From an uncultured Roseiarcus sp. (lineage in GTDB: Bacteria; Pseudomonadota; Alphaproteobacteria; Rhizobiales; Beijerinckiaceae), in assembly GCA_945957375.1 (NCBI GenBank), contig CAMFKX010000006.1, forward strand, positions 1 through 52,160: a DNA stretch of 52,160 nucleotides, written 5' to 3'. Positions 34,646 through 43,789 of the stretch are shown here, one piece after another. Within the stretch, counting starts at the first letter, position 1. Each line of letters opens with the position of its first letter. The notes under the pieces were generated by a model, which was not told the DNA's origin, ran no database searches, and saw only the letters and a program-made list of their open reading frames with translations. The position numbers were made by a program, and so were the translations under genes.

Positions 34646-35644
34646 ATGACCGCCGCCACCGCCATCGACGCCACCAACGCCAGCAATCGCACCGGCTACC
34701 GGTCGTTCAAGCTCGGCAGCTTCGCCTTCACCCGCGACGAATATTTCGTCTACATCACCTGGCCGACCAAGAACGGCCCGATGACCCACTACATGTCGGC
34801 CGACGCCTTCCTGCGCGCGATGATGCGCGACGTCGCCTGGGGCTTCTTCTACTACCAGGTGAACTTCGACGCCGTGTTCGGCACCAACAATCTCTACGGC
34901 AAGGTGGAGATGTTCGCCGGGTCGTTCAACGAGACCTACAAGACGGCCGGCATCAACCTCACCGAGACCTTCGACACGCCGGTCATCATGGCGACCTTCA
35001 AGTCCATCCTCGACGACTGGTGCAACGAGGGCTTCGACCCGTTCTCGGCCCCCGAGGAGACCGGCAACACCTGGATGGGCGCCAAGCGCGGCGAGAACCG
35101 CAAGGCGATCAACCGCAACCGCGAAGTGTGCGAGCGCATGGTCGGCCTGCCCGGCGACGCGCCGATGCGCAGCGACGCCAACGGCTATCCGGTCAACCGC
35201 GCCTTCCACGACGTGCCGCAGGACGAGCCCGAGGTCCACGTCGAGCCGGGCTACGAAAAGGAGATCGGGGCGGTCAACCTGTTCGCCTTCCTGTCGCGCT
35301 CCGACGTCACCTGGAACCCCTCGGTCACCTCGGTGTGCAAGACCAGCCTCTATTGCCCGACCACCGAGGAATACATCCTGCCGATCAAGCACGGCAACGA
35401 TCGCGTCGAGTGGTTCATCCAGCTCTCCGACGAGATCAAGTGGGAGGTCGAGGATAAGGAGACCGGCAAGCCGCGCGCCAAGGTGATCATGAAGGCGGGC
35501 GACGTGGCCGCCATGCCGGCCGACATCCGCCATCAGGGCTTCAGCGCCAAGCGGGCGATGCTGCTCGTCTGGGAAAACACCAACCCGGACATCGCGCGGA
35601 TGCACGCGGAGAACGAGATCCCGCCCTACCCGGTCGAGTTCTGA
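34646..35644 (+). CDS. Hydroquinone 1,2-dioxygenase, large (iron) subunit
   Basis: A 332-residue protein of about 38 kDa like HapD/PnpD/HqdB. His249, Asn251 and Glu255 (KHGNDRVEW) and His296 (IRHQGF) keep the spacing (+2, +6, +47) of the His-Asn-Glu-His iron ligands I recall for PnpCD, which supports activity. ATG 34646 follows GGAGG by seven bases and lies 14 bases after the small subunit's stop. It acts in the cytosol on hydroquinone or a substituted one. Confidence 0.9.
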   Translation: MTAATAIDATNASNRTGYRSFKLGSFAFTRDEYFVYITWPTKNGPMTHYMSADAFLRAMMRDVAWGFFYYQVNFDAVFGTNNLYGKVEMFAGSFNETYKTAGINLTETFDTPVIMATFKSILDDWCNEGFDPFSAPEETGNTWMGAKRGENRKAINRNREVCERMVGLPGDAPMRSDANGYPVNRAFHDVPQDEPEVHVEPGYEKEIGAVNLFAFLSRSDVTWNPSVTSVCKTSLYCPTTEEYILPIKHGNDRVEWFIQLSDEIKWEVEDKETGKPRAKVIMKAGDVAAMPADIRHQGFSAKRAMLLVWENTNPDIARMHAENEIPPYPVEF

Positions 35645-35653
35645 TCCGCACGC

Positions 35654-35679
35654 CGGCGCCGCCGCGAGGGGCGGCGCCG
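35654..35679 (+). terminator. GC-rich stem-loop after the dioxygenase genes
   Basis: CGGCGCCGCC (35654-35663) pairs with GGCGGCGCCG (35670-35679) around a 6-base loop, nine bases after the large-subunit stop. There is no T-run, so it may damp rather than end transcription into the dehydrogenase gene. Confidence 0.4.
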
Positions 35680-35713
35680 CTTCTCCGAACCTCGTCCGCG
35701 CCGCTTCATCGAA

Positions 35714-35742
35714 CCTCGTCCTTCGACAAGCTCAGGATGAGG
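35714..35742. repeat. Palindromic intergenic repeat (CTTCGACAAGCTCAGG type)
   Basis: A 29-base palindromic unit with outer arms CCTCgTCC and GGAtGAGG around CTTCGACAAGCTCA. Copies in both orientations occur at 47215-47256 and 47291-47316. It is of the REP-like class found in many alphaproteobacterial and sphingomonad genomes. Confidence 0.75.
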
Positions 35743-35766
35743 TCCGTGCCGGGGAATCGCACGCCC

Positions 35767-37236
35767 ATGACTCCGCAAACGAAACTTTTCATCGGCGGCG
35801 CGTTCGTCGACGCGCTCGACGGCGCGACGATCGCGACGCTGAACCCGCACGACAATTCCCCGATCGCCGACGTCGCCGAAGCCAAGGCCGCCGACGTCGA
35901 CCGGGCGGTCGAAGCGGCGGCGAAAGCCTTCCCCGCGTGGTCGGCGATGGCGGCGATGGACCGCGGCCGGCTGCTGCTGAAACTCGCCGATGCGATCGAG
36001 GCCGACGCGGAGACCCTGGCGCGGCTCGAGTCGCTCGACACCGGCCATCCGCTGCGCGACACCCGCGGCCTCGACGTGCCGCGCACCGCCGTCACCTACC
36101 GCTATTTCGGCGGCATGGCCGACAAGTTCGAGGGCACGGTCGTCCCGGTCGAGGCGGGCTTCCTCAATTACGTGCTGCGCGAGCCGGTCGGCGTGGTCGG
36201 GCAGATCGTGCCGTGGAACTTCCCGCTGATGTTCACGAGCTGGAAGATGGGGCCGGCGCTCGCCGCCGGCTGCACGGTCGTGTTGAAGCCGTCGGAGCTG
36301 ACGCCGCTCTCGACGCTGCGCATCGCCGAACTCATGCGCGACGTCGGCTTTCCAGCCGGCGTGGTCAACATCGTCCCGGGCTACGGCGCGACCGCCGGGC
36401 AGCGCCTCGTCGACCATCCGGAGGTGCGCAAGATCGCCTTCACCGGCTCGACCGCCATCGGCCGCTCGGTGGTGCGTGGCAGCGCCGGCAACCTCAAGAA
36501 AGTGCAGCTCGAACTCGGCGGCAAGGGCGCGAACATCGTGTTCGACGACGCCAACCTCGCCGCCGCCGTCAACGGCGCCGCCTTCGCAATCTTCCACAAC
36601 CAGGGCCAGGCCTGCATCGCAGGCTCCCGTCTCCTCCTGCACGAAAAGATCGCCGACGAATTTCTCGACCGTTTCCTTAAGCTCGCCCGCTCGATCAGGC
36701 TCGGCGATCCGCTCGCGGAGGGCACCGAGATGGGGCCGCTGACCTCCAGGATGCATCAGCAGCGCGTGCTCGACTATTGCGCGGTGGCGCGCGAGGAGGG
36801 CGGCGAGATCCTGACCGGCGGCCGGGCGCCCGACGATCCAGCGCTTTCCAAAGGCTGCTACGTCGAGCCGACCGTGGTGCGCGCCGACCCCGGCTCGCGG
36901 GTCTGCCGCGAGGAGGTGTTCGGCCCCTTCGTCACCGTCTCGACCTTCAAGACCGACGAGGAAGCCCTCGCCATCGCCAACGGCACCGAATACGGCCTCG
37001 GCGGCGGCCTGTGGACAAGCAACCTGCAGCGCGCGCATCGCTTCGCCAAGGCGATGATCAGCGGCATGGTCTGGGTCAATTGCTACAAGCGGGTCAATCC
37101 CGGCTCGCCGTTCGGCGGCGTCCACGCCTCCGGCTACGGCCGCGAGATGGGCTTCGAGGCGATGCGAGAATACACCTCGCCGAAGTCGATCTGGGTGAAC
37201 GTCGACGCCCAGCTTCCGCCCTACTACCGGCGGTGA
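35767..37236 (+). CDS. Aldehyde dehydrogenase, likely 4-hydroxymuconic semialdehyde dehydrogenase
   Basis: A 489-residue NAD(P)-dependent aldehyde dehydrogenase. It has the VPWNFPLMFTSWKMGPALAA cofactor block, the general base in ELGGKGANIV and the catalytic cysteine in NQGQACIAGSRLLL. Behind a hydroquinone dioxygenase and before maleylacetate reductase, it should oxidise 4-hydroxymuconic semialdehyde to maleylacetate, as HapE and PnpE do. ATG 35767 is preferred; an earlier ATG falls inside the palindromic repeat. Confidence 0.9.
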   Translation: MTPQTKLFIGGAFVDALDGATIATLNPHDNSPIADVAEAKAADVDRAVEAAAKAFPAWSAMAAMDRGRLLLKLADAIEADAETLARLESLDTGHPLRDTRGLDVPRTAVTYRYFGGMADKFEGTVVPVEAGFLNYVLREPVGVVGQIVPWNFPLMFTSWKMGPALAAGCTVVLKPSELTPLSTLRIAELMRDVGFPAGVVNIVPGYGATAGQRLVDHPEVRKIAFTGSTAIGRSVVRGSAGNLKKVQLELGGKGANIVFDDANLAAAVNGAAFAIFHNQGQACIAGSRLLLHEKIADEFLDRFLKLARSIRLGDPLAEGTEMGPLTSRMHQQRVLDYCAVAREEGGEILTGGRAPDDPALSKGCYVEPTVVRADPGSRVCREEVFGPFVTVSTFKTDEEALAIANGTEYGLGGGLWTSNLQRAHRFAKAMISGMVWVNCYKRVNPGSPFGGVHASGYGREMGFEAMREYTSPKSIWVNVDAQLPPYYRR

Positions 37237-37241
37237 GGACG

Positions 37242-38108
37242 ATGGCGAAGATCATGCCCCTCGCCGACGCCGTCGCGGCCTTCGTGCAGGACGGCGATTC
37301 GATCGCCATGGAAGGTTTCACCCACCTCATCCCGCACGCCGCGGGCCACGAGATCATCCGCCAGCGCCGGACCGATCTGACGCTGATCCGGATGACGCCG
37401 GACCTGATCTACGATCAACTGATCGGCGCCGGCGCGGCGAAAAAGCTCGTGTTCTCCTGGGGCGGCAATCCGGGCGTCGGATCGCTGCACCGGTTTCGCG
37501 ACGCGGTCGAGAAGGGCTGGCCGCGCCCGCTCGAACTGGAAGAGCGCGCCCATGCCGACATGGCCAATTCCTACGCGGCCGGCGCCTCCGGTCTGCCGTT
37601 CGCGGTGCTGCGCGCCTATGCCGGAACCGACATTCCCGCGCGCAATCCCAATATCCGCAGCGTCGTCTGTCCGTTCACCGGCGAGACGCTCGCGGCGTCG
37701 CGGGCGCTGAGGCCGGACGTCGCCGTGATCCACGCGCAGAAGGCCGACCGCAAGGGCAACGTCCTCCTCTGGGGCATCCTCGGCGTGCAGAAGGAGGCGG
37801 TGCTTGCGGCGAAGCGCGCGATCGTGACGGTCGAGGAAGTGGTCGACGACCTCGGCGTCGATCCGGCGCATAACGCGGTCATTCTCCCCGCGTGGGTGAT
37901 CGGCGCGGTCGCCTGCGTCCCGCGCGGGGCGACCCCGTCCTACGCCCACGGCTACTACGCGCGCGACAACGCGTTCTACAAGGCGTGGGACGCGATCGCG
38001 CGCGACCGCGAGACGTTTGCGGCATGGGTGCGGCGGCACATCCTCGACACGGCGGATTTCGACGGGTTTCTCGCCAGCCTCAGGGAGCCCGCGCATGTCG
38101 CCGCCTGA
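37242..38108 (+). CDS. catI: 3-oxoadipate CoA-transferase subunit A (CatI-like)
   Basis: A 288-residue class I CoA-transferase alpha subunit. Its length and motifs (GDSIAMEGFTHLIPHAAGHE, VFSWGGNPGVGSLHRFRDA, CPFTGETLAASRAL) match the longer CatI/glutaconate type rather than the ~230-residue PcaI. With the next gene it moves CoA from succinyl-CoA to 3-oxoadipate. The gene starts five bases after the dehydrogenase stop and overlaps the B subunit by 14 bases. Confidence 0.88.
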   Translation: MAKIMPLADAVAAFVQDGDSIAMEGFTHLIPHAAGHEIIRQRRTDLTLIRMTPDLIYDQLIGAGAAKKLVFSWGGNPGVGSLHRFRDAVEKGWPRPLELEERAHADMANSYAAGASGLPFAVLRAYAGTDIPARNPNIRSVVCPFTGETLAASRALRPDVAVIHAQKADRKGNVLLWGILGVQKEAVLAAKRAIVTVEEVVDDLGVDPAHNAVILPAWVIGAVACVPRGATPSYAHGYYARDNAFYKAWDAIARDRETFAAWVRRHILDTADFDGFLASLREPAHVAA

Positions 38109-38880
38109 CTACACCACCGACGAGATGATGACGGTCGAGGCGGCGCGCCAGCTCGGCGACGGCGACGTGTGTTTCGTCGGCATCGGCCTGCCGAGCGCCG
38201 CGGCCAATCTCGCCCGCCTGACCCATGCGCCCGAGATCGTGCTGATCTACGAGTCGGGCACGATCGGCGCGGAGCCGGACGCGCTGCCGCTGTCGATCGG
38301 CGACGGCGAACTGGCCGACACCGCGCTGACGGTGATCTCGGTGCCGGAGATCTTTCGTTACTGGCTGCAGGGCGGGCGGGTCGACATCGGCTTTCTCGGC
38401 GCGGCGCAGATCGACCGCTTCGCCAACATCAACACGACCGTCGTCGGCGACTACGCCAGGCCGACCGTGCGCCTGCCCGGCGCCGGCGGCGCGCCCGAGA
38501 TCGCCGCGCAGGCGGGCGAGGTGTTCATCATCCTGCGCCAGAACCCCAAGGCCTTCGTCGAGACGCTCGACTTCATCACCTCCGTCGGCCACCTCGACGG
38601 CGGCGACGCGCGCGCGCGCCTCGGCCTGCCCGGCCGCGGACCGACCAAGGTGATCACCGACCTCGGCGTGCTGACGCCCGATCCCAAGACGCGCGAACTG
38701 ACGCTGACCCAGCTTCACCCGGGCGTGACCGTCGAGCAGGCGCGCGCCCAGACCGGCTGGCCGCTCAAGGTCGCCCCAAACCTCGCGACGACGCCGGCGC
38801 CGACCGCCGCCGAACTCGAGAAATTGCGCGCCCTGCATCGACGCACGAAGCTCGCGCATGCCCGCGGAGCGGCCGCATGA
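38095..38880 (+). CDS. catJ: 3-oxoadipate CoA-transferase subunit B (CatJ-like)
   Basis: A 261-residue beta subunit. The catalytic glutamate lies in YESGTIGAEP (about residue 54), and RVDIGFLGAAQIDRFANINT is typical of CatJ/GctB. It overlaps subunit A by 14 bases and the maleylacetate reductase gene by four (ATGA), so the three are tightly coupled. The C-terminal 30 residues are a basic, Ala-rich tail. Confidence 0.88.
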   Translation: MSPPDYTTDEMMTVEAARQLGDGDVCFVGIGLPSAAANLARLTHAPEIVLIYESGTIGAEPDALPLSIGDGELADTALTVISVPEIFRYWLQGGRVDIGFLGAAQIDRFANINTTVVGDYARPTVRLPGAGGAPEIAAQAGEVFIILRQNPKAFVETLDFITSVGHLDGGDARARLGLPGRGPTKVITDLGVLTPDPKTRELTLTQLHPGVTVEQARAQTGWPLKVAPNLATTPAPTAAELEKLRALHRRTKLAHARGAAA

Positions 38881-39947
38881 TCGAGCCGTTCGCCTACGAC
38901 GCCTTGCCGGGCCGGGTGATCTTCGGGGCCGGCGCGCTGGAAAAGCTGGCCAAGGAGCTCGACGGGCTCGGCTTCGGCCGGGCGCTGGTGCTCACGACGC
39001 CGCAGCAGACCGAGCAGGGCGAGCGGGTCGCGGCGCTGATCGGCGCGCGCGCCGCCGGACGCTACGCCGGCGCGCGAATGCATGTTCCGGTCGAGGTCGT
39101 CGACGACGCCGAGCGCGCGCTGGCGGAGAGCAAGGCCGATTGCCTGCTCGCCATCGGCGGCGGATCGACCACCGGACTCGCCAAGGCGCTGGCGCTGCGC
39201 TCGAGCCTGCCGATCGTCGCGGTCCCGACCACCTACGCCGGCTCCGAGATGACGCCGATCTGGGGGATCACCGAGGGCGGCGCCAAGACGACCGGGCGGG
39301 ACGTCCGCGTGCTCCCCCGCCTGGTGATCTACGATCCCGACCTGCTGCGCACCCTGCCGGCGGACGTCGTCGCCACCAGCGGCATGAACGCGATCGCCCA
39401 TTGCGTCGAGGCGCTCTATTCCCAGACCGCCAATCCGGTGACGTCGCTGATGGCCGAAGAGGGCGTGCGCGCGATCGCCGAAGCGCTGCCGCGCGCGGCG
39501 CAGGCGGAGATCGACGGGGACGCCAGAGCGCAGGTGCTCTACGGCGCCTGGCTCGGCGGGACCGTGCTCGGCGCCGTCGGCATGGCGCTGCATCACAAGC
39601 TCTGCCACACCCTCGGCGGCAGCTTCGACCTGCCCCACGCCGAGGTACACACCATCGTCATTCCCCACGCCGCCGCCTTCAACGCGCCCGCCGCGCCGGA
39701 GGCGATGGCGCGGGTCGCGCGGGCGCTCGGCAAGGCGAAGCCCGAGGAGGCCGGCGGCGCGCTGTTCGACCTGATCGTCGCGACCGGGGTCAAGACCCGG
39801 CTCGCCGACATCGGCATGAAGGAGGCCGACCTCGACCGCGCCGCCGAGCTTGCGACGAGGAACCCCTATTGGAACCCGCGCCCGATCGACCGCGAGTCGA
39901 TCCGGCGCCTGCTCGACGACGCCTATTTCGGCCGGCGGCCCAGATAG
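38877..39947 (+). CDS. Maleylacetate reductase
   Basis: A 356-residue iron-alcohol-dehydrogenase-fold reductase. It has IGGGSTTGLAKALAL for NAD(P), PTTYAGSEMTPIWGIT, and the MALHHKLCHTLGGSFDLPHA block with the histidines that mark maleylacetate reductases such as TcbF, HapF and PnpF. It makes 3-oxoadipate from maleylacetate, the meeting point of the hydroquinone and hydroxyquinol branches in this window. It ends the catabolic run; the importer operon begins 90 bases later. Confidence 0.94.
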   Translation: MIEPFAYDALPGRVIFGAGALEKLAKELDGLGFGRALVLTTPQQTEQGERVAALIGARAAGRYAGARMHVPVEVVDDAERALAESKADCLLAIGGGSTTGLAKALALRSSLPIVAVPTTYAGSEMTPIWGITEGGAKTTGRDVRVLPRLVIYDPDLLRTLPADVVATSGMNAIAHCVEALYSQTANPVTSLMAEEGVRAIAEALPRAAQAEIDGDARAQVLYGAWLGGTVLGAVGMALHHKLCHTLGGSFDLPHAEVHTIVIPHAAAFNAPAAPEAMARVARALGKAKPEEAGGALFDLIVATGVKTRLADIGMKEADLDRAAELATRNPYWNPRPIDRESIRRLLDDAYFGRRPR

Positions 39948-40037
39948 GGCGCGCGCGAATTGTCATGAACGGTCTACGGTAAGGGCTCCGACCCGAGCGA
40001 AATCGGCGCGGAACCGAATGGGAGAGGGAGAAACGCA

Positions 40038-41312
40038 ATGGGCAAGATCCTGAATGTGAGCCGACGCCATTTCCTGCAGGGGGCGGCGGGCGCTTCGGTC
40101 GCGGTCGCAGCCGGCGGGCGCGCGGCCTTCGCCGCCGCCAAGCCGATCAAGATCGGCTACGTCAGCCCGAAGACCGGGCCGCTCGCGCCCTTCGCCGAAG
40201 CCGACCAGTTCGTCATCGACGAGATGGCGAAGCGTTTCGCCCTCGGCCTGACCGTCGCCGGGGTCAAGCGTCCGGTCGAGATCCTGGTGCGCGACAGCCA
40301 GTCGAAGCCGACCCGGGCCGCCGAAGTCGCCGCCTCGCTGATCAAGGAGGACGGCGTCGACATGATCCTCGTGTCGTCGACGCCGGAGACGACCAACCCG
40401 GTCAGCGACCAGTGCGAACTGAACGAGGTGCCGTGCATCTCGACGGTCGCGCCGTGGCAGCCGTGGTTCTTCACCCGCGGCGGCAAGCCCGAGACCGGCT
40501 TCAACTGGACCTACCATTTCTTCTGGGGGCTCGAGGACATCATCGGCGTGTTCGACGCGATGTGGGCGAGCGTGCCGACCAACAGGGTGATCGGCGGCCT
40601 GTGGCCGAACGACGGCGACGGCAACGCCTGGAGCGATCCGAAGATCGGCTTCCCCTCGGTGCTCTTGAAGGAAGGCTACAAGATCGTCGATCCCGGCCGC
40701 TATCAGGATCTGACCGACGACTTCTCGGCGCAGATCTCCGCGTTCAAGGACGGCAACGTTGAGATCGTGACTGGCGTCCCGATCCCGCCCGACTTCACCA
40801 CCTTCTGGCGCCAGGCGGTGCAGCGCGGCTTCAAGCCGAAGGTCGCCACCGTCGGCAAGGCGCTGCTGTTCCCGAGTTCGGTCGAGGCGCTCGGCCCGTC
40901 GGGCGCCGGTCTGTCGTCGGAAGTGTGGTGGACACCGAACCATCCGTTCAAGTCGTCGCTCGATGGGCGCTCGGCGATGCAGCTCGCCGAGGCGTTCGAG
41001 AAGGGAACCGGCAAGCAGTGGACCCAGCCGCTCGGCTTCTCGCACGCGCTGCTCGAAGTGGCGGTCGACGTGCTCGAACGCGCCAAGGCCGACGACAATT
41101 CCTCGATCCGCGACGCGCTCGCCACGACCGACCTCGCCACCATCGTCGGCCCGGTCAAGTTCGGCGGCAAGGGGCCGTTCAAGAACGTCTCCAAGACTCC
41201 GCTGGTCGGCGGACAATGGCGCAAGGGGACGAAATATCCGTTCGACCTCGTGGTGGTGAGCAACACGCTCGCGCCGCAGATCCCGACCCAGGGCAAGCTC
41301 GAACTGCTATGA
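40038..41312 (+). CDS. Tat-exported substrate-binding protein of a Liv-type importer
   Basis: A 424-residue Peripla_BP_6 protein with a twin-arginine signal (SRRHFLQGAAGASVAVAAGG, cleavage near AFAA at about 33). The mature part begins IKIGYVSPKTGPLAPFAEAD, the usual LivK-type start. It likely binds an aromatic compound for the adjoining catabolic genes. A strong GGAGAGGGAG lies upstream of the ATG. The stop overlaps the ATPase gene's ATG. Confidence 0.93.
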   Translation: MGKILNVSRRHFLQGAAGASVAVAAGGRAAFAAAKPIKIGYVSPKTGPLAPFAEADQFVIDEMAKRFALGLTVAGVKRPVEILVRDSQSKPTRAAEVAASLIKEDGVDMILVSSTPETTNPVSDQCELNEVPCISTVAPWQPWFFTRGGKPETGFNWTYHFFWGLEDIIGVFDAMWASVPTNRVIGGLWPNDGDGNAWSDPKIGFPSVLLKEGYKIVDPGRYQDLTDDFSAQISAFKDGNVEIVTGVPIPPDFTTFWRQAVQRGFKPKVATVGKALLFPSSVEALGPSGAGLSSEVWWTPNHPFKSSLDGRSAMQLAEAFEKGTGKQWTQPLGFSHALLEVAVDVLERAKADDNSSIRDALATTDLATIVGPVKFGGKGPFKNVSKTPLVGGQWRKGTKYPFDLVVVSNTLAPQIPTQGKLELL

Positions 41313-42043
41313 TCGCATCCTCGGCCATTCTCACGGTCGAAGGCGTCAGCAAGCGTTACGGTTCGCTCCAGGTCACCGATAACCTCTCCTTCGCCATCGA
41401 CGAGGGAGAGGCGGTCGGGATCATCGGACCGAACGGCGCCGGCAAGACCACGCTCTTCAACCTGATCGGCGGCGGCGTCCGTCCGGGGACGGGCCGCATC
41501 GTGTTTCGCGGGCAAGACATCACCGCGCTCGCGCCGCCCGACCGCTGCCGGCTCGGCATCGGGCGGTCGTACCAGATCCCACATCCGTTCACCAAGATGA
41601 CGGTCTACGAGAACGTGCTGGTCGGCGCGACGTTCGGGGCGAAGCTCGCGGCCAAGGAAGCCGAGCGGGTGAGCCTCGACGTCGTCGAGCGCACCGGGCT
41701 CATGGGCAAGGTCAACCTGAAGTCCGCCGCGCTCACCCTGCTCGACCGCAAGCGGCTCGAGCTCGCCCGCGCGCTCGCGACCCGCCCGCGCCTGCTGCTG
41801 CTCGACGAGATCGCCGGCGGTCTGACCGAGCGCGAGGTGCGCGCGCTGATCGACACGATCAACGCGGTGCGCGCCGAGGGGGTGGCGATCATCTGGATCG
41901 AGCACCTGATGCACGCTTTGCTCGCAGTGGTCGACCGGATCATCGCGATCAATTTCGGCGCGATGATCGCCGACGGGCGGCCGGCGGAGGTGATGGCCGA
42001 CCCGCGCGTGCGCCAGATCTACATGGGGGTCGGCGCGGCATGA
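41309..42043 (+). CDS. Liv-type importer ATP-binding protein (LivG-like)
   Basis: A 244-residue ATPase: Walker A GPNGAGKTT, the region IGRSYQIPHPFTKMTVYENV, and LLLLDEIAGGLTEREVRAL where LivG usually has DEPAAGLN. The core signature is ALTLLDRKRLELARAL. It overlaps both neighbours by four bases. It powers import with the LivF-like partner. Confidence 0.93.
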   Translation: MIASSAILTVEGVSKRYGSLQVTDNLSFAIDEGEAVGIIGPNGAGKTTLFNLIGGGVRPGTGRIVFRGQDITALAPPDRCRLGIGRSYQIPHPFTKMTVYENVLVGATFGAKLAAKEAERVSLDVVERTGLMGKVNLKSAALTLLDRKRLELARALATRPRLLLLDEIAGGLTEREVRALIDTINAVRAEGVAIIWIEHLMHALLAVVDRIIAINFGAMIADGRPAEVMADPRVRQIYMGVGAA

Positions 42044-42738
42044 GCCTGCTCGAGGTCAATAGCCTCTCGGCCTTCTACGGCGATTTCCAGGCGCTGTTCG
42101 ACGTCGACTTCCGCGCCGAGGCCGGCCGGGCGACCGCGATCATCGGCGCCAACGGCGCTGGCAAATCGACCTTCCTGCGCGCCGTCGCCGGTTTCCAGTC
42201 GCCGCCGGACGAGGCGATCCGCTTCGACGGCGAGGCGATCGGGGCGCTGAAGCCCTCGCGGGTGGTCGGCCGCGGCGTGGCGCTCGTGCCCGAGGGCCGG
42301 CGGCTCTTTCCCAGCCTCAGCGTCGAGGAGAACCTGAAGATCGGCGGCTATTGCGGCCGGCGCGGCGGCTGGACGCTCGAGCGGGTCTACGGCCTCTTTC
42401 CCGTGCTTCAGGAGCGGCGCGACGCTCCGGCGACCGCGCTTTCCGGCGGACAGCAGCAGATGGTGGCGATCGGGCGCGCGCTGATGGGCAACCCGCGACT
42501 CCTGATGTGCGACGAGATCTCGCTCGGCCTCGCCCCGATCGTGATCCGCGACATCTACGCCGCGCTGCCCGCGATCCTGAGCGAAGGCGTCGCGCTCGTC
42601 ATCGTCGAGCAGGACATCGGCCAGGCGCTGAGCGTCGCCGAGGATGTCTATTGCTTCCAGGGCGGCCGGGTCACGCTTCAGGGCAAGGCGTCGGATCTGT
42701 CGCGCGACGCGATCTCCGCCGCGTACTTTGGGGTCTGA
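42040..42738 (+). CDS. Liv-type importer ATP-binding protein (LivF-like)
   Basis: A 232-residue ATPase with Walker A GANGAGKST, signature LSGGQQQMVAIGRAL and LLMCDEISLGLAPIVI. The cysteine and the DEIS form of Walker B are mildly unusual but keep the acidic residues. It overlaps the LivG-like gene by four bases. A 106-base palindromic element separates it from the permease gene. Confidence 0.93.
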   Translation: MSLLEVNSLSAFYGDFQALFDVDFRAEAGRATAIIGANGAGKSTFLRAVAGFQSPPDEAIRFDGEAIGALKPSRVVGRGVALVPEGRRLFPSLSVEENLKIGGYCGRRGGWTLERVYGLFPVLQERRDAPATALSGGQQQMVAIGRALMGNPRLLMCDEISLGLAPIVIRDIYAALPAILSEGVALVIVEQDIGQALSVAEDVYCFQGGRVTLQGKASDLSRDAISAAYFGV

Positions 42739-42775
42739 GGATGAGCGCGAACGCGACGCCGGGATCATACGCCGA

Positions 42776-42881
42776 CCTCGTCCTGAGGAGCGTCGCCGCA
42801 GGCGACGCGTCTCGAAGGACGCTCCAGCGCCCACCGAAACGTCCTTCGAGACGTCCGCTGCGCGGGCTCCTCAGGACGAGG
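42776..42881. repeat. 106-bp nested inverted-repeat element inside the importer operon
   Basis: Perfect 16-base outer arms, 42776-42791 (CCTCGTCCTGAGGAGC) and 42866-42881, enclose perfect 14-base inner arms at 42808-42821 and 42840-42853 (CGTCTCGAAGGACG and its complement). The unit shares CCTCGTCC and GAAGGACG words with the repeats at 35714 and 47215. It has no open frame and lies between two genes of one operon, so its RNA would fold into a long hairpin. Confidence 0.8.
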
Positions 42882-42907
42882 GACTGCGCTCTTCCCCGGA
42901 GCCGGCG

Positions 42908-43780
42908 ATGATCGGCTGGCTCGACACGATCCTGCAGGGCCTGATGCTCGGCGGCCTCTACGCCCTGTTCGCCACCGGCCTTTCGCTCACCTTCGGCGTG
43001 ATGCGCCTGGTCAACATCGCCCACGGCGATCTCAGCATCCTCGCGGCCTATCTCGCGCTGGTGATCGTCCAGCACTTCGGCGTCTCGCCGTTCCTGTCGC
43101 TGATCGCGGTCGTGCCGCTGATGGCGATCATCGGTTACGCATTGCAGACGTTCCTGCTCAACGACACGCTCGGCGACGACATCCTGCCGCCGCTGCTGGT
43201 CACCTTCGGCCTGTCGATCGTCCTGCAGAACGGGCTGATGGAGGTGTTCTCCGCCGACAGCCGAGGCCTGTCGGTCGGCGAGGTGCAGACGGCGAGCCTG
43301 CCGCTCGGCGGCGGGATTGCGGTCGGCGTGTTCCCGGCGATCACGCTCGCGGCCGCGATCGTGGTGCTGGCGCTGATGAGCTGGCTGTTCAATTCGACCT
43401 CGCTCGGACGCGCGCTGCGCGCCACCTCGGACGACCAGTCCACGGCGCAGCTCATGGGCATCGACAACCGCCGCCTCTACGCCGTCGCCATGGCGATCGC
43501 GATGGCGGTGGTCGCGGTCGCCGGCGTGTTCCTCGCGATCCGCACCACCTTCGATCCGACATCCGGCCCGGCGCGCCTGCTCTACGCCTTCGAAGCCGTG
43601 ATCATCGGCGGCCTCGGCTCGCTGTGGGGCACGCTCGCGGGCGGCATGGTGCTCGGCGTGGCGCAGACCATCGGCTTCGCCCTGAGCCCGGCCTGGGGCA
43701 TCGCCGTCGGCCACATCGCCTTTCTCGTCGTGCTGCTGATCCGGCCGAACGGGCTCTTCCCCAGAACCCGCGACGCCTGA
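42908..43780 (+). CDS. Liv-type importer permease (LivH-like)
   Basis: A 290-residue membrane permease beginning WLDTILQGLMLGGLYALFAT, with the LivH motif LVNIAHGDLSILAAYLAL and the loop EAVIIGGLGSLWGTLAGGMV. ATG 42908 lies 26 bases after the palindromic element. It is ten bases before the LivM-like gene. Confidence 0.92.
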   Translation: MIGWLDTILQGLMLGGLYALFATGLSLTFGVMRLVNIAHGDLSILAAYLALVIVQHFGVSPFLSLIAVVPLMAIIGYALQTFLLNDTLGDDILPPLLVTFGLSIVLQNGLMEVFSADSRGLSVGEVQTASLPLGGGIAVGVFPAITLAAAIVVLALMSWLFNSTSLGRALRATSDDQSTAQLMGIDNRRLYAVAMAIAMAVVAVAGVFLAIRTTFDPTSGPARLLYAFEAVIIGGLGSLWGTLAGGMVLGVAQTIGFALSPAWGIAVGHIAFLVVLLIRPNGLFPRTRDA

Positions 43781-43789
43781 GGACGCGCC

